In this document: positions 42,701 to 53,168 of the stretch, piece by piece
Position numbering within the stretch: position 1 is the stretch's first letter
Layout of the letters: the number at the start of each line of letters is the position of its first letter
Assembly: GCA_025917655.1 (NCBI GenBank)
Contig: CP084609.1
Coordinates: 744,001-808,000 of the forward strand
Direction: 5' to 3'
DNA: 64,000 nucleotides
DNA from: Chlorella sorokiniana
Lineage: Eukaryota > Chlorophyta > Trebouxiophyceae > Chlorellales > Chlorellaceae
Made by a program: the position numbers and the translations under genes
Notes under the pieces: generated by a model
Told to the model about the DNA's origin: nothing
What the model saw: only the letters and a program-made list of their open reading frames with translations
The model's database searches: none

Positions 42701-44590
42701 CTTGGGCCCGCCGTTGCTGTTAGCGGGCTGCAGGTCACTACACGCCTCCTCCCACCCCGTCTAGCAGCTTATTTGAGCGGCTTCCAGCAAACGCTTCCAC
42801 ACCGCCTCCTCCCCCACCGCGGCTCTCACACCACCAAGTCCTGGCGGAGCGCCTCTTCCACAACCGCCAGGTCCGCGGGCCTGATGGCGCCGTGCTCGAC
42901 CCCGTCAGCCCGGCGTGGGAGCCGCTGGCCGCAGCTGGCATCTATACGGTGGGCCGCTTGCGGGATGCGATGCTCGCGGGGCCCACTCTGGCCTTGCATA
43001 TTGCTTGGGGCTGCGTGCCTGCCTCCTGGCGTGCGGTGGCGGACCAGCCGCCGCCGGCGGGGTGGCAGCTTTGCCGCGACGGGGCGGCCGAGTGGGTGCG
43101 CCGGCAGTTGCCGGGGCTGCCCGGCCCTGTGCACTACGCTGTCCGGGGTGATGGCAGCCTGCGCCCCCTCTCGGCGGCGCCGGCCCTCCCGGCTGGCACC
43201 GTATGGCAGCCCTGCTGCGTGGTGGGGGCGGCCGCCCCATGCTGCTCGGCGCGTGGGATTCCGTCTTCGTGGACCCCACCGTGTGGGGCTTTGGCAGCGT
43301 GGACCTCTTGGGGTTCACCGTTAAGGCAGCCACACAGCGGCGCATCCACCTGGCAGCCCGGCAGCGCTGCGGCCCGCGATACCTTCCTTCGGCGGGCTGC
43401 AGGCCAGCCCTGTGGCGGCAGCCTGCAGATGAGCCAGGCCCGTCTGCTGCCGCCACGGGCTTGCAAGCGTTGGAGCTACGCTGGGCCTCCTCCTACGACA
43501 CGCGGCTTCACGAGCGGGTCATGTCTCGCCGGCGGGCAGCAGAGTGGGAGGTGGATCTCCTGCCGTGTCAGCGCCCGGGCCAGCGGCAGCGCCTGCCGTC
43601 TTTGAACGGGTGGCGCAGCGGCAGCATGCTGAGGAAGAGCAGTTGCAGCAGCTTCAGCCACAGCCGGCCCCACCACCAGCTTGGCCTTTGAGGGACGACA
43701 CAGTGGATGCAGCGGCAGCGCCGGCGGGCCTCAATGAGGCTGCCCAAGCGGAGCGCGCTGCGGTGCGCGGTGTATGGCGCCGCCTGCGCGAGGCAGACCT
43801 GCCCCGTGAGCAGTACACTGTGGCATACCGCGTGCTGCATGGGTGCCTGTATGTGGGCGCCTTCCTTTGCCACATTCGGGTCGTGCCAGCGGCAGATGCG
43901 TTGTGCCAGCACGGTGATTGTGCGGCAGCAGCGGATCCGCCCCTTGATGGGCTGACCCATGCATTCTTGCTCTGCCCCGCCGTGGCCGCTGCTGCCGAGT
44001 GGGTCTGTCGTGTCTTTGCGGCTGTCTCGGGTGTGCGCCCTCCTCCCCTCTGTCCCCGTGTCTTTCTTGCAGATGAGCATGCCACTTGGGCCCCACCCGC
44101 CCGTCTTCGCCACGTATGGGCACACCTGCGCACCGCTTACCTCTACGCTGTGTGGCAGCTGCGCGGCCGGCGAACTCTTGCGGGCCAGCCCATCTCGCCG
44201 GCCAGCGTGTGCGGTGCCACGGTAGCAGCGGTGCTGGCTGCCATCAAGCGGGACTGGGCGCGGGCCACGCACAACATGCGCCGGCTGGATGGCACCTATG
44301 CTGAGTGGTTCCGTGGCCGCGACACCTCCCTCCGTATGGGCCAGTTCAAAGCGCGGTGGACCCACAGGGGCGCGCTTTGTGTTGTGGAGGCGGGTGCTAT
44401 GCGGTTGCGCTTCAGCCTGTCCCACCCGGTGGCCGCACCAGTGGAGGGCCCTTCTGCGTCTCGGGTGCCTGCAATTGCCCCTGCGTCCTGCCTTGGTCCC
44501 TTGCCCCCTCCACGCCTGCAGCTCCCCCTGCCTCCGCTCGCCCTGGTGGAGCCTCACCTGCGGCTCTCCCTCCTGCGGGGCCGCTGCTGA
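39758..44590 (+). CDS. LINE-A ORF2 (copy A5): endonuclease, reverse transcriptase, zinc module
   Basis: Same architecture as in A4. It starts at ATG 39758 (MSRFDWRAARPAQ), with the endonuclease box VNANGL near residue 22. HADD lies at 42029-42040 (about residue 758) and the zinc module CQHGDC...HAFLLC at about 43905-43980. The protein ends [10 protein letters not shown] with a stop at 44590. A frame change lies near 39963 (GCGCGCGC instead of GCGCGG), others near 40430-40470, 42800-42900 and 43590. The frame 40364-43324 is open for 986 codons, the longest in the window. The protein cannot be made as one chain from this copy as read. Confidence 0.9.
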
Positions 44591-45674
44591 GTATGGAGCG
44601 TGAAGGCGGGGCAGCCCCTTCAAGCGGCGGGGCAGCAATGGCACGGGCTGCACCACGCGCGGGCGTCGGTTAACTCTCCGCCCTGCCCTTTTCTGGCTGG
44701 GGCCCTCCTCTTCTTTGCGGGGCGCTTTCCCACGGCCTCAGCGGCCTTCTTGTTATTTTTATAATCGACCGTGCTGCTTCCACTCCCTTTTGGGCCATGC
44801 GATACAGCCTGACCTCTGTTCATCTTTACATGCGCGCTGCTGGGGCTCCTTCCATTCTTGCAGGCGGCGGCAGTTGGGCGGCCGGCAGCGGCAGCGGCGA
44901 TGGCGGCAAGTGCGTGTGTAGTGGCGCGGCGGGTGATGGGCGTTCGCCACCGTGTGTGGCAACGTGCGGGCGGGGTCCGCCGCCCCCCGCCCGGCTTGCC
45001 TTGCGGCACCCGCGCCGCCCGGTCCTAGCGGGCCGGCAGGCACGCCTGCGGAGCGCGTACATGCCCTTGCTGTCGGTAGTCGTGTGCCCGCCAGCCCTCG
45101 GCTTGCCCCGTCCTTGCTCTTTGCATCCATTGGCTGACGGTTCCCCAGCGCTCGGCTCCTGCGTTGACTTGTCCCTGTTCCCATGGCTCCCTCCAGCACG
45201 CTTCCACACTCGATTTCCTCGCCCCTTTCTGAGTGGCTTGCACCTTCCCTTTCCATGGCTCCCCTCCTTTTCTTAGCCTGCCCCCTCCTGGACGCCCCCT
45301 TCTCCCTGTCCCAGTACGCCCCCCTTTTTTTTGTCTTGGCCTGGTTGCCTTTGCGTCTCTTCCGTGGTGGGTTGCTCCATCCTCGCCTCGGGTCTTTCAG
45401 TTCTTTGCCTTGCCCTGTTGTGCCGCTGCCTGCCCCAGTCTGGCGGTTGCCGGGATCTCGCGTTTCATCTGCTTTCACAGCGACATACCGATTACACATA
45501 CACACACAAAACAAAAGAAAAAAATCTGCGTACCACCCCCCGTGGCTGCATGCCCCATCTTGCTGTCACATGCGCGTTCGCGCTGCTGTTTGGCTGCCTC
45601 ATCGGTCATGATGCTTCGTGGCTTCGGCCTACCTACGCTTCTTGAGATCCCCCACGTCTCAAGTGTAAGAGCAC

Positions 45675-45675
<1 letters not shown>
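44591..45675 (+). other. LINE-A 3' UTR (copy A5)
   Basis: About 1.08 kb non-coding, with a CA-repeat and A-rich tract at about 45494-45528 and TGTAA at 45664-45668. The usual CCCCTC before the poly(A) is missing here, so TGTAA is only 7 nt from the tail. No gene is seen. Confidence 0.8.
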
Positions 45676-45705
<30 letters not shown>

Positions 45706-45709
<4 letters not shown>

Positions 45710-46842
45710 AGCGCCGCGACATGGAAGCCCGCCGCTTCAACCAACGCCCGCCGCCTTCCAACCGCAACGTCAACGCCCAGTACAGCGCCATCGCCTTCAC
45801 CGCCGCCACCACCTCCAACGCCATCAGCGACAACTGGATCGTGGACACTGGAGCAAGCCGGCACATCACGCCGCACCAGCAACTCCTCACCAACCTGCGC
45901 CAGGCGCCGCAGCCCATCCGCATCACTTTCGGCAACGGCAGCTTCGGAGAGGCCACCCTCATCGGCGACGCGTACCTGCAGCCCAATTCCGACAACCTGA
46001 TCAAGCTCACCGATGTGCTCTACATGCCCGACGCCGCCGACAACCTGCTGTCCGTCAACCAGGCCACCAAGAAAGGCATCTGCTTCGCCTTCGACCGCAC
46101 CGGCTGCCAGATCTCCATGGGCAACCACATGGTTGCCTACGGCTACACCGACACCACCAGCAACACCTACCACCTGGCCAGCCGCTGCCTCGAGCCAGGC
46201 TCCGCCGCCTACGCCCTCACCATCGCCTACGCTGCACGCGCCGACACACCCAACCTGTGGCACCGCCGCCTCGGCCACCTCGGCTACGACAACCTGGCCA
46301 AGCTCACCACCATGGCCACCGGCATCAACATCGACCCCTCCGACTTCAAAGCCACCAGCGTCGACACCTGCGACGCCTGCACCCTGGGCAAGCAACACCG
46401 TCAACCGTTCTTCTACACCTCCACCTCCGTCACCCACAAGCCTTTGGAGCTGCTGCGCACCGACCTTTGCGGTCCCATGCCAGTCCCCTCCCACGGTGGC
46501 AGCCTGTACTTCATGACCATCCTGGACGACTACACCGGCTACTCTCTCGTCGCCTCCCTACGCCGCAAGTCTGACGCCGCTGACTTCCTGAAGACCACCG
46601 TCAACCTGCTTGAGCGTCAGACCGGCCACACCGTCAAGCGCATCCGCTCTGACAACGGCGGCGAGTTTATCAACAACGACCTGGACACCTTCTACAAGTC
46701 CAAGGGCATCCAGTCCGAGACCACCGTCGCCTACACGCCCCAGCAGAACGGCAAGGCCGAACGTCTCAACCGCACCCTGCTGGACAAGGCGCGCCCCATG
46801 CTGGCCGAGTACAACCTGCCCAAGCATCTTTGGGCCGAAGCC
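45706..46842 (+). mobile_element. Copia-1 protease and integrase region (fossil)
   Basis: Copia-1 resumes after the array. The + strand shows the retroviral-type aspartic protease motif DTGASRH, a GAG-pre-integrase domain (WHRRLGHLGYDNLAKL, CDACTLGKQ), and the integrase core (LRTDLCGPMP, ILDDYTGYS, SDNGGEF, TPQQNGKAERLNR). It is then interrupted by the poly(T) of LINE-A copy A6 at 46843. The coding quality is the best of the Copia copies. Confidence 0.9.
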
Positions 46843-46843
46843 A

Positions 46844-46877
<34 letters not shown>

Positions 46878-49800
46878 GGGGTGCTCTTACACTTGAGACG
46901 TGGGGGATCTCAAGAAGCGTAGGTAGGCCGAAGCCACGAAGCATCATGACCGATGAGGCAGCCAAACAGCAGCGCGAACGCGCATGTGACAGCAAGATGG
47001 GGCATGCAGTCACGGGGTGGTACGCAGATTTTTTTCTGTTTGTTTTGTGTGTGTATGTGTGTTCGGTATGTCGCTGTGAAAGCAGATGAAACGCGAGATC
47101 CCGGCAACCGCCAGACTGGGGCAGGCAGCGGCACAACAGGGCAAGGCAAAGAACTGAAAGACCCGAGGCGAGGATGGAGCAACCCACCACGGAAGAGACG
47201 CAAAGGCAACCAGGCCAAGACAAAAAAAAGGGGGGGGCGTACTGGGACAGGGAGAAGGGGGCGTCCAGAGGGGGCAGGCTAAGAAAAGGAGGGGAGCCAT
47301 GGAAAGGGAAGGTGCAAGCCACTCAGAAAGGGGCGAGGAAATCGAGTGTGGAAGCGTGCTGGAGGGAGCCATGGGAACAGGGACAAGCCAACGCAGGAGC
47401 CGAGCGCTGGGGAACCGTCAGCCAATGGATGCAAAGAGCAAGGACGGGGCAAGCCGAGGGCTGGCGGGCACACGACTACCGACAGCAAGGGCATGTACGC
47501 GCTCCGCAGGTGTGCCTGCCGGCCCGCTAGGACCGGCGGCGCGGGTGCCGCAAGGCAAGCCGGGCGGGGGGGGCGGCGAACCCCGCCGGCACGTTGCCAC
47601 ACACGGTGGCGAACGCCCATCACCCGCCGCGCCACTACACACGCACTTGCCGCCATCGCCGCTGCCGCTGCCGGCCGCCCAACTGCCGCCGCCTGCAAGA
47701 ATGGAAGGAGCCCCAGCAGCGCGCATGTAAAGATGAACAGAAGTCAGGCTGTATCGCATGGCCCAAAAGGGAGTGGAAGCAGCATGGTCGATTATAAAAA
47801 TAACAAGAAGGCCGCTGAGGCCGTGGGAAAGCGCCCCGCAAAGAAGAGGAGGGCCCCAGCCAGAAAAGGGCAGGGCGGAGAGTTAACCGACGCCCGCGCG
47901 TGGTGCAGCCCGTGCCATTGCTGCCCCGCCGCTTGAAGGGGCTGCCCCGCTCACGCTCCATACTCAGCAGCAGCCCCGCAGGAGGGAGAGCCGCAGGTGA
48001 GGCTCCACCAGGGCGAGCGGAGGCAGGGGAGAGCTGCAGGCGTGGAGGGGGCAAGGGACCAAGGCAGGACGCAGGGGCAATTGCAGGCACCCGAGACGCA
48101 GAAGGGCCCTCCACTGGTGCGGCCACCGGGTGGGACAGGCTGAAGCGCAACCGCATAGCACCCGCCTCCACAACACAAAGCGCGCCCCTGTGGGTCCACC
48201 GCGCTTTGAACTGGCCCATACGGAGGGAGGTGTCGCGGCCACGGAACCACTCAGCATAGGTGCCATCCAGCCGGCGCATGTTGTGCGTGGCCCGCGCCCA
48301 GTCCCGCTTGATGGCAGCCAGCACCGCTGCTACCGTGGCACCGCACACGCTGGCCGGCGAGATGGGCTGGCCCGCAAGAGTTCGCCGGCCGCGCAGCTGC
48401 CACACAGCGTAGAGGTAAGCGGTGCGCAGGTGTGCCCATACGTGGCGAAGACGGGCGGGTGGGGCCCAAGTGGCATGCTCATCTGCAAGAAAGACACGGG
48501 GACAGAGGGGAGGAGGGCGCACACCCGAGACAGCCGCAAAGACACGACAGACCCACTCGGCAGCAGCGGCCACGGCGGGGCAGAGCAAGAATGCATGGGT
48601 CAGCCCATCAAGGGGCGGATCCGCTGCTGCCGCACAATCACCGTGCTGGCACAACGCATCTGCCGCTGGCACGACCCGAATGTGGCAAAGGAAGGCGCCC
48701 ACATACAGGCACCCATGCAGCACGCGGTATGCCACAGTGTACTGCTCACGGGGCAGGTCTGCCTCGCGCAGGCGGCGCCATACACCGCGCACCGCAGCGC
48801 GCTCCGCTTGGGCAGCCTCATTGAGGCCCGCCGGCGCTGCCGCTGCATCCACTGTGTCGTCCCTCAAAGGCCAAGCTGGTGGTGGGGCCGGCTGTGGCTG
48901 AAGCTGCTGCAACTGCTCTTCCTCAGCATGCTGCCGCTGCGCCACCCGTTCAAAGACGGCAAGGCGCTGCCGCTGGCCCGGGCGCTGACACGGCAGGAGA
49001 TCCACCTCCCACTCTGCTGCCCGCCGGCGAGACATGACCCGCTCGTGAAGCCGCGTGTCGTAGGAGGAGGCCCAGCGTAGCTCCAACGCTTGCAAGCCCG
49101 TGGCGGCAGCAGACGGGCCTGGCTCATCTGCAGGCTGCCGCCACAGGGCTGGCCTGCAGCCCGCCGAAGGAAGGTATCGCGGGCCGCAGCGCTGCCGGGC
49201 TGCCAGGTGGATGCGCCGCTGTGTGGCTGCCTTAACGGTGAACCCCAAGAGGTCCACGCTGCCAAAGCCCCACACGGTGGGGTCCACGAAGACGGAATCC
49301 CACGCGCCGAGCAGCATGGGGCGGCCGCCCCCACCACGCAGCAGGGCTGCCATACGGTGCCAGCCGGGAGGGGGCGCAGGCTGCCATCACCCCGGACAGC
49401 GTAGTGCACAGGGCCGGGCAGCCCCGGCAACTGCCGGCGCACCCACTCGGCCGCCCCGTCGCGGCAAAGCTGCCACCCCGCCGGCGGCGGCTGGTCCGCC
49501 ACCGCACGCCAGGAGGCAGGCACGCAGCCCCAAGCAATATGCAAGGCCAGAGTGGGCCCCGCGAGCATCGCATCCCGCAAGCGGCCCACCGTATAGATGC
49601 CAGCTGCGGCCAGCGGCTCCCACGCCGGGCTGACGGGGTCGAGCACGGCGCCATCAGGCCCGCGGACCTGGCGGTTGTGGAAGAGGCGCTCCGCCAGGAC
49701 TTGGTGGTGTGAGAGCCGCGGTGGGGGAGGAGGCGGTGTGGAAGCGTTTGCTGGAAGCCGCTCAAATAAGCTGCCAGACGGGGTGGGAGGAGGCGTGTAG

Positions 49801-50247
49801 TGACCTGCAGCCCGCTAACAGCAATGGCGGGCCCAAGGGAAGGGACGGCATCCACCAGGTGCGCCGCAACAAGGAGCTTCCAAGCATGACGGCCTGGCTG
49901 CAGAAGGCGGGCGGTGACCTTGGCACGCAAGCAATCAGCATGCACGTCGGGGGCAACCAAGTTAATGCCCCCTCCAACCACGGCAAGGCAGCAGTGTGGC
50001 GGGCTGGGTGGCTAACGGCAGCACCACGCAGGACATCAGAGGGTGACATGCCACCCACAAAAGAGAAAATGACGCTAACAATGCGGCGCCACATGGCAGG
50101 CGGCGGGCGCACAAAGGTGGCGTGATACACCACCATGGCCGCCAGCACCTGCTTGGCCACGTGGGCCCTCCCCAGCCAGGACAGCTCGTGCCGCGCCCAA
50201 CGCTCAGCAACCTCCCTCAGCCTTACCACGAGAACTTGGAAGGTTGC
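46843..50247 (-). mobile_element. LINE-A copy A6, 5'-truncated, inserted antisense in Copia-1 integrase
   Basis: The poly(T) at 46844-46876 is the tail. Reading leftward from 50247 it begins inside RT, downstream of HADD ([21 protein letters not shown]). It continues through the C-terminal region and zinc module, then a 3' UTR of about 1.1 kb. No clear target duplication was found between its two flanks. Residues match A1/A4/A5 ([22 protein letters not shown]). Confidence 0.9.
47940..50247 (-). CDS. LINE-A ORF2 C-terminal part (copy A6)
   Basis: Minus-strand remnant of ORF2 from the RT thumb to the C-terminus. It has [30 protein letters not shown], the Q-rich stretch and CQHGDC...HAFLLC. An 18-nt shortening near 49370 removes six residues relative to other copies (the SAAPAL segment). 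The open frame at the C-terminus passes the A3-A5 stop, as in A2. No catalytic box is present. Confidence 0.8.
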
Positions 50248-50755
50248 CGTTGTGGCCTTCAAGCTTACCTCCGACGGCGACCCGCTGGACATCTCAGAGC
50301 ACCCCTACTCCACACTCATCGGCTCCCTCATGTACCTGGCATCCTGCACCAGACCCGACATCGCCCAAGCCGTGGAGAACGGCGCCATCACCTGGAGCTC
50401 ACGTCTGCAACCCACCGTCGCCGCATCGACTACTGAAGCTGAGTACATGGCAGCCGCCTCCTCCGTCAAGGAAGCACTGTGGCTGCGCAAGCTCTTCAAC
50501 GACCTGGACCTGCACATCGCCTGCATCGACATCAAGTCAGACAGCCAGTCAGCCATCCACATGCTGAAGAATCCAGTCATCTCACTCCGTTCCAAGCACA
50601 TCGACATCATCCACCACTTTGCACGCGAGCGCGTCATCCGTGGCGAAGTCAACTTCTGCTACATCCCCACCGACGCCATGGTTGCTGACATCCTGACCAA
50701 GCCCGTGCCCGCCAACAAGTTCAAGTACTGCCGCGCAGCTATGGGCATCGCCTGA
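50248..50755 (+). mobile_element. Copia-1 RNase H end (fossil)
   Basis: Copia-1 continues after A6. The + strand encodes the C-terminal part of copia RT/RNase H with [11 protein letters not shown]-like and [17 protein letters not shown] landmarks, ending at TGA 50753-50755. Parts of the region between integrase and this end are not present in this copy. Confidence 0.85.
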
Positions 50756-50784
50756 GTGCAGCGGCTGTGCAGCCTGCGTGGGAG

Positions 50785-51153
50785 TGTCAAGATGTGGCTG
50801 AGCCACATGTCCAGCCTGCACACCCGCAGCACATCTCCCCAGCTGCCACGTGGCAGGCGCTGCTGACGTGGACACATTCTCGTCATGCATGAGCCCAACT
50901 TAGCTAATACGCCCAGACACCCTTCGATTATGCTTCCCCACTTTATTCTAAGTTGATCGACACAAACGCCATGCATTTCTGTGCACCTGAGCCCCGCCGT
51001 TATTCCTCTGGCCACCCTGGATACCACCACTTCGGGCACCACTCCGCAAATACCGGAATAATGCCAAAAGCAGCATTGTTCTGCTCCATACTTAGCGCCA
51101 TTCTGCGCCCTTTTCCATACTCTTGCGCACTTTGTAACTGCCTCCATCCAACA
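50785..51153 (+). repeat. Copia-1 3' LTR, 369-bp type
   Basis: It starts TGTCAAG and ends CCATCCAACA. It matches the 369-bp LTR at 61206-61574 and, less closely, the 353-bp LTRs of Copia-2 and Copia-3. Its partner at the 5' end of Copia-1 is the unrelated 80-bp repeat. Confidence 0.85.
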
Positions 51154-51228
51154 GTTAGACCTTTTGCGGGCGCACGGTGGGGCGGGTGGGGTGGCCCGCC
51201 AGCCGTGGGGGCCCAGGTTGTAGGATAC
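51154..51228 (+). mobile_element. LINE-B fragment B4
   Basis: 75 nt of LINE-B ORF2 (QLDLLRAHGGAGGVARQPWG segment) with both ends missing, between the Copia-1 LTR and a LINE-A fragment. Confidence 0.8.
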
Positions 51229-51872
51229 TCCTCTTCTTTGCGAGGCGCTTTCCCACGGCCTCAGCGGCCTTCTTGTTATTTTTATACTCGACCGTGCTGC
51301 TTCCACTCCCTTTTGGGCCATGCGATACAGCCTGACTTCTGTTCATCTTTACATGCGCGCTGCTGGGGCTCCTTCCATTCTTGCAGGCGGCGGCAGTTGG
51401 GCGGCCGGCAGCGGCAGCGGCGATGGCGGCAAGTGCGTGTGTAGTGGCGCGGCGGGTGATGGGCGTTCGCCACCGTGTGTGGCAACGTGCCGGCGGGGGT
51501 TCGCCGCCCCCCGCCCGGCTTGCCTTGCGGCACCCGCGCCGCCCGGTCCTAGCGGGCCGGCAGGCACACCTGCGGAGCGCGTACATGCCCTTGCTGTCGG
51601 TAGTCGTGTGCCCGCCAGCCCTCGGCTTGCCCCGTCCTTGCTCTTTGCATCCATTGGCTGACGGTTCCCCAGCGCTCGGCTCCTGCGTTGGCTTGTCCCT
51701 GTTCCCATGGCTCCCTCCAGCACGCTTCCACACTCGATTTCCTCGCCCCTTTCTGAGTGGCTTGCACCTTCCCTTTCCATGGCTCCCCTCCTTTTCTTAG
51801 CCTGCCCCCTCCTGGACGCCCCCTTCGGCCTACCTACGCTTCTTGAGATCCCCCACGTCTCAAGTGTAAGAG
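51229..51872 (+). mobile_element. LINE-A 3' UTR fragment without poly(A)
   Basis: LINE-A 3' UTR from CTCCTCTTCTTTGCGAGGCG, missing about 500 nt in the middle (join at about 51824). It ends at AAGTGTAAGAGC with no poly(A), where LINE-B sequence takes over. The same rearranged join is found inverted at 57148-57230, so it predates the inverted duplication. Confidence 0.85.
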
Positions 51873-53168
51873 CGCCCGTGCGGAACCTGGCCAGGCTGGC
51901 CATGCGCGCACGGTTGTCAACCTCGGTCAGGTACGGTTGCGGTCGACGGAAGTACGTATCACGCGTGAGCCCCCCTCACACTAGCACAGTAAAACTGCAC
52001 TTTGGGCTGGGATGGTGCTCCCTGCAGGACGCCCTCGACGTAGGCCTCGTCAGCGAGGGTGCACGCCTCGCCAACATCGACCTGGCAGGGCTCCCCGCCA
52101 TCAAGGGGGCCCAACCCCAGGCTGCGAAGGTATCCTACAACCTGGGTCCCCCACGGCTGGCGGGCCACCCCACCCGCCCCACCGTGCGCCCGCAAAAGAT
52201 CCAACTGCTCAAAGAGTGCCCATTTGGTGACGCGCGTATCTGGAAGGCCCACCAGCCTGTTCCAGAAACGGGTCACCAGCTTGCCCCAGTGAGTGGCAAG
52301 GGGTAAAACCCTGCCTCGGCCAACACCACAGGAGCGGGGATGCTTTGCGGCATTCGCCCCATCGCGTGCCGCAAGAACGAGCGCAAGAGCCGCTCGGAAG
52401 CATTCTCCCCACCCCACCGCAAGAACTGCAGCGCCCACACCCGTTCCTGTCTGCTGGCTCCGGCTGCAGCAGGGATGGGCCCATTTGCGTCTGAGCTGCA
52501 TGGGCCTTATGCCCCGTCTGCGAGGGACAGTGATTGTCCCGAAGGCAGACGTTAAACACGTGTAACATAACATAACATAACACCTCGCAGCCGTACGACA
52601 CCACAGGCAGCACCAAAGCCTGGAAAAGCCGCCTTTGCAACCCAAAGTCAGACGTGCCAATGTGTGAGAGTTTGCGCCGCATGGCGTGCAAGGCCCGTAG
52701 GCCCGCCCTGCCCAACTCTGCGCAGGCAAAGGGTCCAAACGCGTGTAGCTGATGTACCTCCACCCCAAGGTACCTAAAGGAGGGGGCGGTGGCCAGCCGC
52801 TCCCCACGGTACGTGAGGCGTGGTGCTGGCCTCGCCGCCACGCGAGAAGAGGCGGGGAAGACCACCACCTTGGTCTTCTCAACATTAACGGTCAGGCCCC
52901 AACGCTCACAGTACCGCTCCAGCACCCCCAACTGTGCTTGGAGCCCTGCTGCCGTGACGGACACGAGCAGCAAGTCGTCAGCATACAACAACGGTGGGAC
53001 CCTGTGACCACGCAGGGCGGGCAGCTCAACCCCATCCGCACTCATCACCCACTGCTCAAGGTCATCCAGAAACAAGCCAAACAAAGTGGGGCTCAGCGGG
53101 CACCCTTGCTTGACGCCAATGGAGGATTGGAACAAAGGAGTGAGGCCCTCTTGCGTGCGGACACACAT
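51873..53168 (-). mobile_element. LINE-B copy B5, RT region (first part)
   Basis: Minus-strand LINE-B ORF2 from the motif region VKQGCPLSPTLFGLFLDDLE and the catalytic YADDLLLV down to RFRTG before the zinc module. It is interrupted by a short LINE-B tail at 52442-52581. At 53168 the + strand copy B7 begins; B5 continues at 54269. The frame crossing the catalytic box is open. Confidence 0.85.
52442..52581 (+). mobile_element. LINE-B 140-nt tail insertion B6
   Basis: Only the 3' UTR end, hairpin and (ATAAC)n tail of LINE-B, inserted into LINE-B copy B5 in the opposite orientation. The flanks suggest a 5-bp duplication ACACC. A mirror copy lies at 56452-56592. Confidence 0.85.

Larger units (their letters stand above)
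6941..45705 (+). repeat. 38.8-kb nested and tandem LINE-A array
   Basis: The array consists of LINE-A copies A1 (6941-12607, +), A2 (12608-17679, -), A3 (17680-20387, +), A4 (20388-33047, +, carrying Copia-2) and A5 (33048-45707, +, carrying Copia-3). The + copies abut one another through poly(A) runs at 20358-20387 and 33019-33047. The array as a whole occupies one insertion site in the Copia-1 gag. Such self-targeted LINE clusters resemble the Zepp arrays of Chlorella and Coccomyxa and the ZeppL arrays of Chlamydomonas. Confidence 0.8.
33048..45707 (+). repeat. 12.66-kb tandem unit 2: LINE-A A5 with Copia-3
   Basis: Direct repeat of 20388-33047. The parts after the Copia elements (26491-33047 and 39151-45707) have practically the same length and differ mainly in homopolymer lengths. 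Confidence 0.85.
33048..45707 (+). mobile_element. LINE-A copy A5 (split by Copia-3)
   Basis: The 5' part 33048-33407 follows directly on the poly(A) of A4. After Copia-3, ORF1 (to 39771), ORF2 (39758-44590), 3' UTR and poly(A) (45676-45707) follow. Its poly(A) borders the AAGAAG duplication and the continuation of Copia-1, so it forms the right edge of the array. Confidence 0.9.
2812..51153 (+). mobile_element. Copia-1: Ty1/copia LTR element, split by several insertions (fossil)
   Basis: This is one Copia element, read in order on the + strand: a short LTR (2812-2891), primer site, leader (2892-3445 and 5477-6058), gag (6059-6940), then protease and integrase (45706-46842), RNase H end (50248-50755) and an LTR (50785-51153). 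The domain order gag-protease-integrase-RT-RNase H, seen in full in Copia-3, assigns it to Ty1/copia. It is interrupted by an RPS15A retrocopy, a short LINE-A end, a 38.8-kb LINE-A array and a further LINE-A. It is broken and incomplete. It is the oldest layer of the nest, because everything between its ends was inserted into it. Confidence 0.8.
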
